Numbered from the stretch's first letter, positions 17,512 to 24,365 are shown. The stretch: 64,000 nucleotides of DNA from Flavobacterium sp. J49 (GCF_011742145.1 NZ_JAAQQU010000105.1:1-64000); one strand, 5' to 3'. The notes: generated by a model from the sequence alone, not told the origin. Numbers and translations: made by a program.

Positions 17512-18282
17512 ATGAAAAAGACAATTTTAACAATGGCATTTATGGTGATTGCAATCACATTAAACTCATGTAGTAGTGATAGCTCGGACTCCAACAGCTA
17601 TGCTTACAAAGTTCGAATGACCGATGCTCCGGGACCTTTTAGTGAAGTTAATGTAGATATAGAAGCAGTTGAAGTAACAGGAAGCAACGGTCAAACTGTA
17701 CTCTTGAATACCAATGCTGGAATCTACAATCTTTTAGACTTTACCAATGGTGCTGATACACTAATTGCTACAAGTACTTTGAGCGATTCTAGAGTAAATC
17801 AAATCCGATTGATATTGGGTTCTAATAATACTGTAGTTTTAGATGGTGTAACATACCCTTTGAGCACCCCAAGTGCTGAGCAATCAGGCTTAAAACTATT
17901 GGTAAACCAGACACTATATGCTGATATTGACAATAGTATCCTATTAGATTTTGATGCCAATGCCTCAATCATTGAAACCGGTAACGGAACATTTAAATTA
18001 AAACCGGTACTTAGACCGGTATTAACTGCCATATCCGGTAATATCATCGGAAGTATCACACCTATCGGAAGTTTGGCGATGGTAACCGCAACATCAACTT
18101 CTACCCTATTGGTATATACCAGTAATGTAGATGCTGAAGGTAATTTTAAAATAACAGGTTTGCCACCGGGAACTTATTCCATAACGATTACACCGGTATC
18201 TCCTTTACTTCCTGTAACACAAACAGATGTAGTAGTTACTGCAGGTGTAAATACCAACATTGGTGTGGTTGCCCTAGAATAA
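17512..18282 (+). CDS. DUF4382 lipoprotein with C-terminal carboxypeptidase-regulatory-like domain
   Basis: The 256-residue protein has a lipoprotein signal (lipobox ending in Cys at ITLNSC, followed by Ser/Asp-rich SSDSSDS). A DUF4382 domain follows (YKVRMTDAPGPFSEVNVDIE, a family hallmark). The C-terminal 75 residues form a beta-sandwich of the CarboxypepD_reg type (GNFKITGLPPGTYSITITP). It is probably an outer-membrane or periplasmic lipoprotein. It has its own stress-type promoter. Confidence 0.85.
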   Translation: MKKTILTMAFMVIAITLNSCSSDSSDSNSYAYKVRMTDAPGPFSEVNVDIEAVEVTGSNGQTVLLNTNAGIYNLLDFTNGADTLIATSTLSDSRVNQIRLILGSNNTVVLDGVTYPLSTPSAEQSGLKLLVNQTLYADIDNSILLDFDANASIIETGNGTFKLKPVLRPVLTAISGNIIGSITPIGSLAMVTATSTSTLLVYTSNVDAEGNFKITGLPPGTYSITITPVSPLLPVTQTDVVVTAGVNTNIGVVALE

Positions 18283-18307
18283 AGAATAATTTTTGTTCTT
18301 GAATTTT

Positions 18308-18438
18308 GAAAAGAGGTTGTTCATTTTAGTGACCCTTCAATAATCATCCGCAAGAAATATTGTCCTCAAGAATCTACTATTGCAAAGTGGTTTTATTTGG
18401 AGTTAGTTATTCAACTGATATTGTAACAACCTCTTTTC
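18308..18438 (+). ncRNA. Possible structured RNA bounded by a 14-bp perfect inverted repeat
   Basis: GAAAAGAGGTTGTT at 18308-18321 is exactly complementary to 18425-18438, enclosing 103 bases. No coding frame fits, and the nearest strong terminator comes 60 bp later. It could be an independent small RNA, the folded 3' UTR of the DUF4382 mRNA, or a small repeat element. Only the closing helix is directly supported. Confidence 0.35.
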
Positions 18439-18495
18439 ATTGTTCAGACAAATCTACTTAATAATAAGACTGTTTGCCTCAAAACAACAGCAGTG

Positions 18496-18527
18496 AAAAG
18501 CACCAAAGTTTTTGGTGCTTTTTTTTT
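18496..18527 (+). terminator. Strong rho-independent terminator
   Basis: A 12-bp perfect stem (18496-18507 with 18511-18522) with a 3-base loop runs into nine T (18519-18527). It lies upstream of the 18549 start codon, so it ends transcription from the DUF4382 gene or from the intervening RNA. It is also a possible attenuator for the genes that follow. Confidence 0.85.
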
Positions 18528-18548
18528 AACCCTATAAAAACCCTTATC

Positions 18549-18755
18549 ATGAAAATTGAAGAAGAAATCAATGCAGACATCCTCAAAATCACCATGACTA
18601 TTAGAGCCGATTATCCGGAATTGTCGAAATATTTGAATGAAATGCAGGTAACCATTCCTGATGTCGCCACACCCGAAATGACAAATAAAATATTATTTGA
18701 ATACTATAAGTCGTTAGAGTCTATGCTTAAAGAGTACATTCCTAATCATTCTTAA
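18549..18755 (+). CDS. Small hypothetical acidic protein
   Basis: The protein has 68 residues from the ATG at 18549. An in-frame upstream extension reads through the terminator hairpin and is rejected. The sequence (MKIEEEINADILKITMTIRA, then YPELSKYLNEMQVTIPDVA) is acidic, helical and without export signal. No family is recognised. It lies 14 bp upstream of the next small gene, with which it is probably cotranscribed. Confidence 0.65.
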   Translation: MKIEEEINADILKITMTIRADYPELSKYLNEMQVTIPDVATPEMTNKILFEYYKSLESMLKEYIPNHS

Positions 18756-18769
18756 CACCAACAAGTATC

Positions 18770-19150
18770 ATGAAAAAACTCGGTATATACATGGAACAGT
18801 CGTCTGCCCGATTAATTGAGTTTACGATTGATATTTTAAAAACAAAGTCGGACTTGGCTTGTTTTGACTATTTTGATGAAAAGCATCCCAAAGAAAAAAA
18901 TCTAAATCTTATAGAATACCAAGAAGCTTATTTGCAAAATCACTTTCTCAATAAACTTAGCGAGTATATCCTTTACTACAATGATGTGTTGTTGTTTGGA
19001 AAATCGACCACAACCGATCAGCTTTTTGATTTGATGGCTTATGACAATCGGTTTTATAAAATCAACATTACGATAAAACAAACCGGAACTATGACATTTA
19101 ACGAGCAAAACAATTTTGTTTCTGATTATTTTTTATTAGCCAAATTATGA
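18770..19150 (+). CDS. Paralogue of the 8166 small stress protein
   Basis: The 126-residue protein aligns along its length with the product at 8166: KLGIYMEQSSARLIEF at the start, LLFGKSTTTDQLFDLMAYDNRF in the middle and KQTGTMTFNEQNNFV at the end. Both share the F-G-x-T/S-x-A/T-x-x-x-L-F and D-N-R-F patterns. The fold may be eRF1 domain-3-like. The stop codon overlaps the start of the next gene (ATGA), indicating translational coupling. Confidence 0.65.
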   Translation: MKKLGIYMEQSSARLIEFTIDILKTKSDLACFDYFDEKHPKEKNLNLIEYQEAYLQNHFLNKLSEYILYYNDVLLFGKSTTTDQLFDLMAYDNRFYKINITIKQTGTMTFNEQNNFVSDYFLLAKL

Positions 19151-19569
19151 ATAGCATATACAACCGCACTGAGCACTATTTTGAGAAGCTAACCTCTTTA
19201 GCGACCAAAGTATTGGGAAGTTCCATAACGTTTCTTTTTGCACTGCTGTTGGTTTTGTTTTGGTGGACAACCGGTTTGTTCAAAGGAGATAATTTTCATG
19301 ATAACATAGGCGATTTTATTTTTGGCACGACATTTCTTTGCTTGTTTATCATTCAAAAATCATCGAACCGCTATTCGGCCTTAGTTCATTTAAAAATGAA
19401 CGAATTGATATCCTCACATGAAACAGCCAATAATGCCGTAATGGATGACAGTACCAAGACAGAGCATGATATCCTAAACCTATCCAAAAAATACATGGAA
19501 CAAGAAGAAAGCATAGAAGGCATACAGGAACTGTTAAACAATCCTGATACCGATTCTCAAAACAAATAG
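19147..19569 (+). CDS. Low-affinity iron permease-like membrane protein
   Basis: The 140-residue protein has two membrane helices (about 22-42 and 55-70) in the pattern of the low-affinity iron permease (Fet4-like) family: LGSSITFLFALLLVLFWWTT, then a second helix FIFGTTFLCLFIIQKSSNR and the following ALVHLKMNELI. Bacterial members are short and their transport role is not proven. It is translationally coupled to the preceding gene by a 4-bp overlap. Confidence 0.8.
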   Translation: MNSIYNRTEHYFEKLTSLATKVLGSSITFLFALLLVLFWWTTGLFKGDNFHDNIGDFIFGTTFLCLFIIQKSSNRYSALVHLKMNELISSHETANNAVMDDSTKTEHDILNLSKKYMEQEESIEGIQELLNNPDTDSQNK

Positions 19570-19585
19570 GTTCAAACGGGAGAAG

Positions 19586-19621
19586 TGTGAATAATACAAC
19601 TCATACTTCGAATTCTGTAAG
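19586..19621 (+). promoter_or_regulatory. Stress-type promoter motif, site g
   Basis: GTGTGAATAAT (TGTGAAT from 19586) is followed by TTCTGTAAG, with TGTAAG at 19616, 30 bp apart and 64 bp before the start at 19685. It heads the small-envelope-protein operon ending at the terminator at 20956. Confidence 0.65.
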
Positions 19622-19684
19622 TCATTTGACTCTTAACAGATTACCTTTATACTATATCCAATTAACAATTAAAACTAAAACATT

Positions 19685-19837
19685 ATGAACAATTTACTTT
19701 ATACCATAGCCGTAGTATTACTCATTTTATGGGCCATAGGTTTCTTTGCCTACAGTGCCGGAAACATCATTCACATACTGTTAGTGATTGCCATCATTGC
19801 TATAATCTTGAGAGTTATTCAAGGAAGAAGATTATAA
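19685..19837 (+). CDS. Lmo0937-family 50-residue membrane protein
   Basis: A 50-codon frame begins MNNLLYTIAVVLLILWAIGF and contains two hydrophobic helices separated by AYSAGNIIHI, ending QGRRL. This is the pattern of the small lmo0937-family membrane proteins that accompany stress operons in many bacteria. It is the first gene after promoter site g. Confidence 0.85.
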   Translation: MNNLLYTIAVVLLILWAIGFFAYSAGNIIHILLVIAIIAIILRVIQGRRL

Positions 19838-19859
19838 ACTTAAAAATTAAACAAACATT

Positions 19860-20099
19860 ATGAACACAAACAAAATAGTATTAGGTGTTATCAGTGGTAT
19901 TGCTATAGGTGCAGTGGCCGGAATCTTATTTGCTCCTGCAAAAGGTTCTAAGACCAGAAAAAGAATCATGAAAAAAGGAAACAACTACACCAATGAGCTT
20001 AAAACCAAATTTGAAGAGATGTACCATAACGCGGCTAACCAATATGACAGCGCTGTAGAACAAACCAAAGAATTTGCAACTGATCACCAACCAAAATAA
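19860..20099 (+). CDS. YtxH-domain protein
   Basis: The 79-residue protein has an N-terminal glycine-rich membrane helix (LGVISGIAIGAVAGILFAPA) followed by KGSKTRKRI and an amphipathic helix, the YtxH family pattern. YtxH proteins belong to general stress responses in Firmicutes; function in Bacteroidetes is not established. It is the second gene of the small-envelope operon. Confidence 0.85.
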   Translation: MNTNKIVLGVISGIAIGAVAGILFAPAKGSKTRKRIMKKGNNYTNELKTKFEEMYHNAANQYDSAVEQTKEFATDHQPK

Positions 20100-20124
20100 G
20101 CTTTAAGCTTTATTAAAATCATTT

Positions 20125-20475
20125 ATGGAAGCCAAAACCACCACACTGGAAAGTCTATTTGAAAACGTAGAACAGTACAGCAAAACCTCATTTGAACTTT
20201 ATAAACATAAAGCTATTTTTGAAATTGCCGCACTCACTTCTTCATTGGCTGTTAGATTTATACTATCTATTGTTGTTGCTTTGGTTTCCTTATTTGCTTC
20301 CATAGGGTTGGCTTTGTGGTTTGGTGAAATGATGACAAAAACTTATTACGGTTACTTTGCGGTAGCTTTAATGTATGTCTTGATTGGAATATTGCTTTTC
20401 CTTTTTAGAAAACCTTGGATTAAAACCCAAATGAACAATACTGTCATCAAAAGCATGTTAAAACAAAACCCCTAA
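20125..20475 (+). CDS. Phage-holin-like (YqjE/DUF1469-type) membrane protein
   Basis: The 116-residue protein has two long membrane helices (about 45-70 and 78-97), preceded by an amphipathic N-terminal helix (SLFENVEQYSKTSFELYKHK). It resembles the holin-superfamily-III/YqjE group that occurs with YtxH and similar small stress proteins. There is no phage context, so lysis is unlikely. It is third in the operon. Confidence 0.7.
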   Translation: MEAKTTTLESLFENVEQYSKTSFELYKHKAIFEIAALTSSLAVRFILSIVVALVSLFASIGLALWFGEMMTKTYYGYFAVALMYVLIGILLFLFRKPWIKTQMNNTVIKSMLKQNP

Positions 20476-20484
20476 GCAACCAAC

Positions 20485-20778
20485 ATGAAAACCATTACCG
20501 AAGCCCAGCTTTTGAAAGAACATATCATACACCTTCAGTTAAAACAAGCCATAGAACTGCGTCAGCTCAAATCACAAGTTCACGGAGCTATGGAGCATTT
20601 GAATCCGTTGGCGTCTTTTTTTGGCAGAAATGACACGTCCGAAATAAAAACTGATTTAGTAGGCACTGCAGTGAACATTACGTCCCAATTTTTATTCAAA
20701 AACAACCTCTTAAGTCGATTCCAACAACCCATTAAAAGAATACTTGGGAACTGGCTTCAAAATTTTTTAAACAAATAA
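20485..20778 (+). CDS. Hypothetical 97-residue protein of the small-envelope operon
   Basis: The protein is helical and basic (LLKEHIIHLQLKQAIELRQL; QPIKRILGNWLQNFLNK), without clear membrane helices or export signal. Its position 9 bp after the holin-like gene and 7 bp before the next small gene makes it an operon member. Similar small proteins follow the holin-like gene in other Bacteroidetes stress operons as I recall; I cannot name a family. Confidence 0.65.
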   Translation: MKTITEAQLLKEHIIHLQLKQAIELRQLKSQVHGAMEHLNPLASFFGRNDTSEIKTDLVGTAVNITSQFLFKNNLLSRFQQPIKRILGNWLQNFLNK

Positions 20779-20785
20779 TAGTCTT

Positions 20786-20956
20786 ATGGAAACCATCACC
20801 AAAAACCATTTATCCAAAGGCAGCAACATTGAAAACAAACAAACCCTGCTAAGACTGATTTACAGTGTGCTTTACTTAGTGTCTTATCTCACCATCAGAG
20901 GTATCACAGATTATATCCATCTGTTCATCATTTCACCCTACCATCAAAAAACATAA
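20786..20956 (+). CDS. Small 56-residue protein with one hydrophobic segment
   Basis: The ATG 7 bp after the preceding stop opens a 56-codon frame (METITKNHLSKGSN...), with one hydrophobic helix around LLRLIYSVLYLVSYLTI and a short C-terminus ending at the terminator. It may be distantly related to DUF4389 (R-L-I-Y pattern), which I cannot confirm. It is the last gene of the operon. Confidence 0.6.
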   Translation: METITKNHLSKGSNIENKQTLLRLIYSVLYLVSYLTIRGITDYIHLFIISPYHQKT

Positions 20957-20985
20957 AACTCCCCATTGCTGAGGAGTTTTTTTAT
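20956..20985 (+). terminator. Terminator of the small-envelope-protein operon
   Basis: AAACTCC (20956-20962) pairs with GGAGTTT (20973-20979), followed by a T-rich run. The first stem base is the last base of the stop codon of the 56-residue gene. The sequence from here to 21088 holds no gene. Confidence 0.85.
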
Positions 20986-21088
20986 TTCACAAAAATCATT
21001 ATTTGTAGTCAGTAACCTCTTCTAATTACAACACAAAACTCAAATTTTTATAATAACTTTACGCCTATACCAATCATAGTTATTATCC

Positions 21089-21706
21089 ATGCGAATAGCG
21101 CTGTTTATATTTGTATCACTGCTGTTAACCGGCTGCAAGAAAGAACCTTTCAACACTGCCTGGACACAAGAACAAGCTCCCGAAATTTTCAAAGCCAAGT
21201 TTGAAACCACCAAAGGCGACTTTGAAATGCAAATCAACCGAAACTGGTCGCCTAAAGCAGCCGACAGACTCTACCAACTCCTTAAACACGGTTATTATGA
21301 CAATGCCATTTTTTACCGCGTTGTCCCCAATTTTGTAGCCCAGTTTGGCAATACCGATACTGCCCAAATGAAACTATGGAAATCGGTTACTATACCCGAT
21401 GAACCTGCACAACACTCTAACACCCGAGGCACTGTAAGTTTTGCCCGTAGCGGAAAAGACTCTCGCGATTTAGAAATTTTTATAAATTTGGTAGACAATA
21501 CCGTTCTTGATACCTTAACCTTTGATGGCGTAAAAGGATTCACCCCTTTGGGCAAAGTAAGCAAAGGCATGGAAGTAGTCGACGGTTTATACTCGGGCTA
21601 TGGCGAAGAGCCTATGAACAATTCCAATTTGTATTTGAACCGTGACCTTTTTTACCAAATGTATCCTAAACTGGATTTAATTAGAAAAGCCTACCTGATT
21701 GACTAA
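21089..21706 (+). CDS. Lipoprotein peptidyl-prolyl cis-trans isomerase (cyclophilin type)
   Basis: The 205-residue protein begins with a lipoprotein signal (LLLTGCKKEP). The cyclophilin domain follows: FKAKFETTKGDFEMQINRNW, GYYDNAIFYRVVPNFVAQFG (catalytic FYR), RGTVSFARSGKDSRDLEIFI and GFTPLGKVSKGMEVVDGL. It would fold proteins in the periplasm. Length and motifs are complete. Confidence 0.92.
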   Translation: MRIALFIFVSLLLTGCKKEPFNTAWTQEQAPEIFKAKFETTKGDFEMQINRNWSPKAADRLYQLLKHGYYDNAIFYRVVPNFVAQFGNTDTAQMKLWKSVTIPDEPAQHSNTRGTVSFARSGKDSRDLEIFINLVDNTVLDTLTFDGVKGFTPLGKVSKGMEVVDGLYSGYGEEPMNNSNLYLNRDLFYQMYPKLDLIRKAYLID

Positions 21707-21720
21707 AACAACCTGAAGAC

Positions 21721-22146
21721 ATGGGAGAAAAAAAATCAAAACTCGTCGAAATCAAAACCAAACCCACCGAGGCCAGCGTAACCGATTTTATCAATGCGGT
21801 TCCTGATGAGCAAAAACGCAAGGACAGTTTTGTCCTTTTAGAAATGATGAAGGCCGCCACCGGAGAAGAACCGGTGTTGTGGAGCAGTTCTATCATTGGG
21901 TTTGGCAACAAGCGCTACAAGAGTCCTACCACCGGCCGAGAGGTCGATTGGCTTCTTATAGGTTTTTCACCCCGAAAGGCCAATCTGTCTTTGTACCTCA
22001 GCATAGCCATAAAAGAACAGGCAGTGGCACTCGAAAAACTGGGAAAACACAAAACCGGCGTGGGCTGTTTATACATTAACAAGCTTGACGACGTTGACCT
22101 CAAAGTACTGGAAAGAATGATAGCCACTTCGTTAAAACAAAAATAA
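21721..22146 (+). CDS. DUF1801 domain protein
   Basis: The 141-residue protein has the DUF1801 (YdhG/YjbR-like) pattern: VTDFINAVPDEQKRKDSFVL near the start, WSSSIIGFGNKRYKSPTTGR and WLLIGFSPRKANLSLYLS. It is cytosolic and of unknown biochemical function. It lies 14 bp after the PPIase gene and 6 bp before the DUF4256 gene. Confidence 0.88.
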   Translation: MGEKKSKLVEIKTKPTEASVTDFINAVPDEQKRKDSFVLLEMMKAATGEEPVLWSSSIIGFGNKRYKSPTTGREVDWLLIGFSPRKANLSLYLSIAIKEQAVALEKLGKHKTGVGCLYINKLDDVDLKVLERMIATSLKQK

Positions 22147-22152
22147 AACACT

Positions 22153-22722
22153 ATGAAAACGGATACCTCCAACCAATTGTCATCAGAGCAAACGGAACTA
22201 TTGCTCAATACCCTAAAAACCCGTTTTGAGAAAAACAAAAACCGCCACCCTAAACTGGATTGGGCAGCGGTACAAACCAAACTGTTGGCCCAACCCCAAA
22301 AACTATGGTCGCTACATGAAATGGAAAATACGGGTGGCGAACCTGATGTGGTGGGTTATGACAAAGAAACCAGCGAGTATCTTTTTGTAGACTGCGCACC
22401 CGAAAGTCCCAAAGGCCGTCGCAGCGCCTGTTATGACCGCGAAGCACAAGTAAACCGAAAAGACTTTCCGCCGCAACACAACGCTCAGGATATGGCTGCC
22501 ACTATGGGCATAAGCCTTTTAACCGAAGAACAATACCGCGCCTTGCAGGAACTGGGCAACTTTGACAGCAAAACCTCCAGTTGGATACAAACCCCACCCA
22601 ACATAAGAAAACTAGGCGGTGCCCTCTTTGCCGATTTCCGATACAACCACGTTTTTACTTACCACAACGGCGCACAGTCGTATTATGCTGCCCGAGGTTT
22701 TAGAGGGATGCTGAGAGTGTGA
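22153..22722 (+). CDS. DUF4256 domain protein
   Basis: The 189-residue protein matches the DUF4256 family: LKTRFEKNKNRHPKLDWAAV, LWSLHEMENTGGEPDVVGYD, CAPESPKGRRSACYDREA and SWIQTPPNIRKLGGALF, ending FTYHNGAQSYYAARGFRG. Function unknown. It probably forms an operon with the DUF1801 gene. Its TGA stop is followed at once by a purine-rich heptamer-like array. Confidence 0.9.
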   Translation: MKTDTSNQLSSEQTELLLNTLKTRFEKNKNRHPKLDWAAVQTKLLAQPQKLWSLHEMENTGGEPDVVGYDKETSEYLFVDCAPESPKGRRSACYDREAQVNRKDFPPQHNAQDMAATMGISLLTEEQYRALQELGNFDSKTSSWIQTPPNIRKLGGALFADFRYNHVFTYHNGAQSYYAARGFRGMLRV

Positions 22723-22727
22723 GTTGG

Positions 22728-22835
22728 GAGGTGGGGAAAAAAAGGAAAGAAGAAAGAAGAAAGAAGCAAGAAGCAAGAAGCAAGAAGCAAGAGGAAATAT
22801 AAGGTGGGGAAAAAGAGGAAAGAAGCAAGAGGAAA
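22728..22835 (+). repeat. Purine-rich heptamer array (GA arm) after the DUF4256 gene
   Basis: The + strand is almost wholly A/G. The clear core at 22755-22792 consists of AAGAAGC units repeated every 7 bp. A second short stretch (AGAAGCAAGAGG) follows near 22820-22832. It is the reverse complement of the CT arrays just downstream, separated by about 22 bp of unique sequence. Confidence 0.8.
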
Positions 22836-22857
22836 GACTAACTGCAATGAACTAAAT

Positions 22858-23004
22858 CTCACCTCTCACCTCTCGCTTCTTGCTTCTTGCTTCTTGCTTC
22901 TCGCTTCTTGCCTCTCGCTTCTCGCTTCTCGCTTCTCGCTTCTCACTTCTCGCCTCTCGCCTCTCACTTCTCGCTTCTCGCTTCTTACTTCTTACTTCTA
23001 ACCT
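22858..23004. repeat. Heptanucleotide array, 21 units (CTYRCYT on + strand)
   Basis: Twenty-one uninterrupted 7-bp units (CTCGCTT, CTTGCTT, CTCACCT and variants) run from 22858. Variation is confined to transitions at positions 3, 4 and 6. The last unit, 22998-23004, is CTAACCT, whose CTA is the TAG stop codon of the minus-strand S23 gene. In the gene's sense direction the array therefore starts directly after the stop codon and in register with it. Confidence 0.9.
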
Positions 23005-23348
23005 AACTTAACAATAAACCCATAAATCATCTTTTGAAACTCAATAATCTTATTTTCAATTTCCAAAGTTATTTCATGGGTTATGTATTTGTTTTGATTG
23101 GCTATTAACAATTGAGTTTGCAATTCAAAGGACGAACCCAGACTAATATTCAAGTAATGCTTAAAATGAACATTTCCACGGTTAGAACCCTCAGCAATAT
23201 TAGAAGCCATAGAAACCGCAGCTCTATTCATTTGACTCACTAAACCAAAAACCTCGTTCTTAGGAAAACCAAGACTAATGGTGTGGATATCAGAAGCAAT
23301 CTCCATCGACAATATCCAAATTTTAAGATTCTTAAAGTTATGCTTCAT
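22998..23348 (-). CDS. S23/bAvd-like four-helix-bundle protein (copy 1)
   Basis: The 116-residue protein is of the four-helix-bundle S23 family first known from 23S rRNA intervening sequences: NFKNLKIWILSMEIASDIHT, FGLVSQMNRAAVSMASNIAE, GSNRG, LNISLGSSFELQTQLLIA. Relatives include the bAvd accessory protein of diversity-generating retroelements, but no reverse transcriptase is in this window. It lies between two CT heptamer arrays: its stop codon is inside one, and its start is 14 bp from the other. It shares its family with the gene at 33379. Confidence 0.88.
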   Translation of the reverse strand: MKHNFKNLKIWILSMEIASDIHTISLGFPKNEVFGLVSQMNRAAVSMASNIAEGSNRGNVHFKHYLNISLGSSFELQTQLLIANQNKYITHEITLEIENKIIEFQKMIYGFIVKLG

Positions 23349-23362
23349 AATTTCTATTTTAT

Positions 23363-23495
23363 CTCACCTCTCTCCTCTCGCTTCTCACCTCTTGCTTCTT
23401 GCTTCTTGCTTCTTGCTTCTTGCTTCTTGTTTCTTGCTTCTTGCTTCTCACTTCTCACTTCTCACTTCTCACTTCTCACTTCTCGCCTCTAACTC
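23363..23495. repeat. Heptanucleotide array, 19 units (CTYRCYT on + strand)
   Basis: Nineteen 7-bp units run from 23363, dominated by CTTGCTT and CTCACTT, with one CTTGTTT and one CTCTCCT. The last unit (23489-23495, CTAACTC) begins with CTA, the TAG stop of the minus-strand DUF6266 gene, so this array too is in register with the stop codon. Confidence 0.9.
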
Positions 23496-24130
23496 ACCGT
23501 CACTGCTCCCATGTACACACTAGTAGCATAACTTTTTTCGTCGGCAGCAGCAAAGGTTATCCAGCTTTGTACTTCTAGGCCTGCAAAATATGTTGGTAAG
23601 GTAATTACACCATTGCCGCTATTGCGCAAGCCGGCGTTAAGCATATAATAGTACAAGTTTGCCGAAGGGGCATAAATTACAACTACCAGTTGGTCAGTAG
23701 CTTTGGCAGAGCCCTGCCCGGAGTTATCTGTCCAGTTATATTTTATTTCGTTAGAGCCCACTACCGATACTGTAGGATTTTGCAAGCCCAGTAAATCACC
23801 TTTAGCAATTTGCACTTTGTTGTAAATCATCTCAAAATTAGGATCTACATAAGTTACTGCTTCTTTCATGTGGTAAGACATGGCTTGGTTGCGACGGGTG
23901 AGCTCACCACTACCCGACCCATAGTAACGTGAAATCACATCGCCTATAGGCGTTAAAAATTCGCTTACTGTGGCAAACTTTTGCCTTTGTAGCATTTGCA
24001 CCTCGGTTGGGGTACGATTTGTTTTTTTGGGTAACGAACGCAATATGTCTTTACCTCTCCAACTGGCACCTACAACGGTACCAACTTTTCCTGAAAATGG
24101 GCCTAAGATGCCCTTGTTGTATGTTCCCAT
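23489..24130 (-). CDS. DUF6266 family protein
   Basis: The 213-residue protein starts MGTYNKGILGPFSGKVGTVV and continues GASWRGKDILRSLPKK, the signature opening of the DUF6266 family, which is common in Bacteroidetes and of unknown function. It has no signal peptide, and the C-terminal half is beta-rich. The family often sits among repeats and variable genes. Upstream (24131-24670) lie a 10-bp-phased array and a hairpin. Its 3' end merges into a heptamer array. Confidence 0.88.
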   Translation of the reverse strand: MGTYNKGILGPFSGKVGTVVGASWRGKDILRSLPKKTNRTPTEVQMLQRQKFATVSEFLTPIGDVISRYYGSGSGELTRRNQAMSYHMKEAVTYVDPNFEMIYNKVQIAKGDLLGLQNPTVSVVGSNEIKYNWTDNSGQGSAKATDQLVVVIYAPSANLYYYMLNAGLRNSGNGVITLPTYFAGLEVQSWITFAAADEKSYATSVYMGAVTVS

Positions 24131-24250
24131 AGTTTCTAAATTTTTTAGGGATTAGTAATCAATTTATCAGCCCATTATGGTTACTGATTAAAAGCAAAGC
24201 TATACCGGTCTTACATGCTGTGCAATAGGCTGACGGGTATTAACCTGTAT

Positions 24251-24310
24251 TGATTATTGATGACTGTATATGACTGGTAATGAATATCATTGACTATTAC
24301 TGACTAGTCA
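24251..24310. repeat. Six 10-bp units beginning TGAYT (iteron-like)
   Basis: TGATTATTGA, TGACTGTATA, TGACTGGTAA, TGAATATCAT, TGACTATTAC and TGACTAGTCA follow one another without spacers. Only the first 4-5 bases are conserved, repeating once per helical turn, which is what a cooperative protein-binding array would need. It is 120 bp upstream of the DUF6266 start and about 360 bp upstream of the 24671 gene. Confidence 0.5.
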
Positions 24311-24365
24311 AATAGCCTATTTTTACCATCGGCTTTGGAAGTTACTGGGGTATAACTTGGGTTTC

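Noticed and set aside
18474-18548. In-frame N-terminal extension of the 18549 gene
   Set aside because: It reads through a strong terminator hairpin and starts at a non-ATG codon; the ATG at 18549 is well placed.
20125-20475. Phage lysis cassette suggested by the holin-like gene
   Set aside because: Neighbours are YtxH and other small stress proteins with no endolysin or phage genes.
22998-23348. Diversity-generating retroelement, because S23 resembles bAvd
   Set aside because: No reverse transcriptase, template/variable repeat pair or C-lectin target is present near either S23 gene.
22858-23495. Heptamer tracts considered as CRISPR
   Set aside because: Units are contiguous, without spacers, and 7 bp long.
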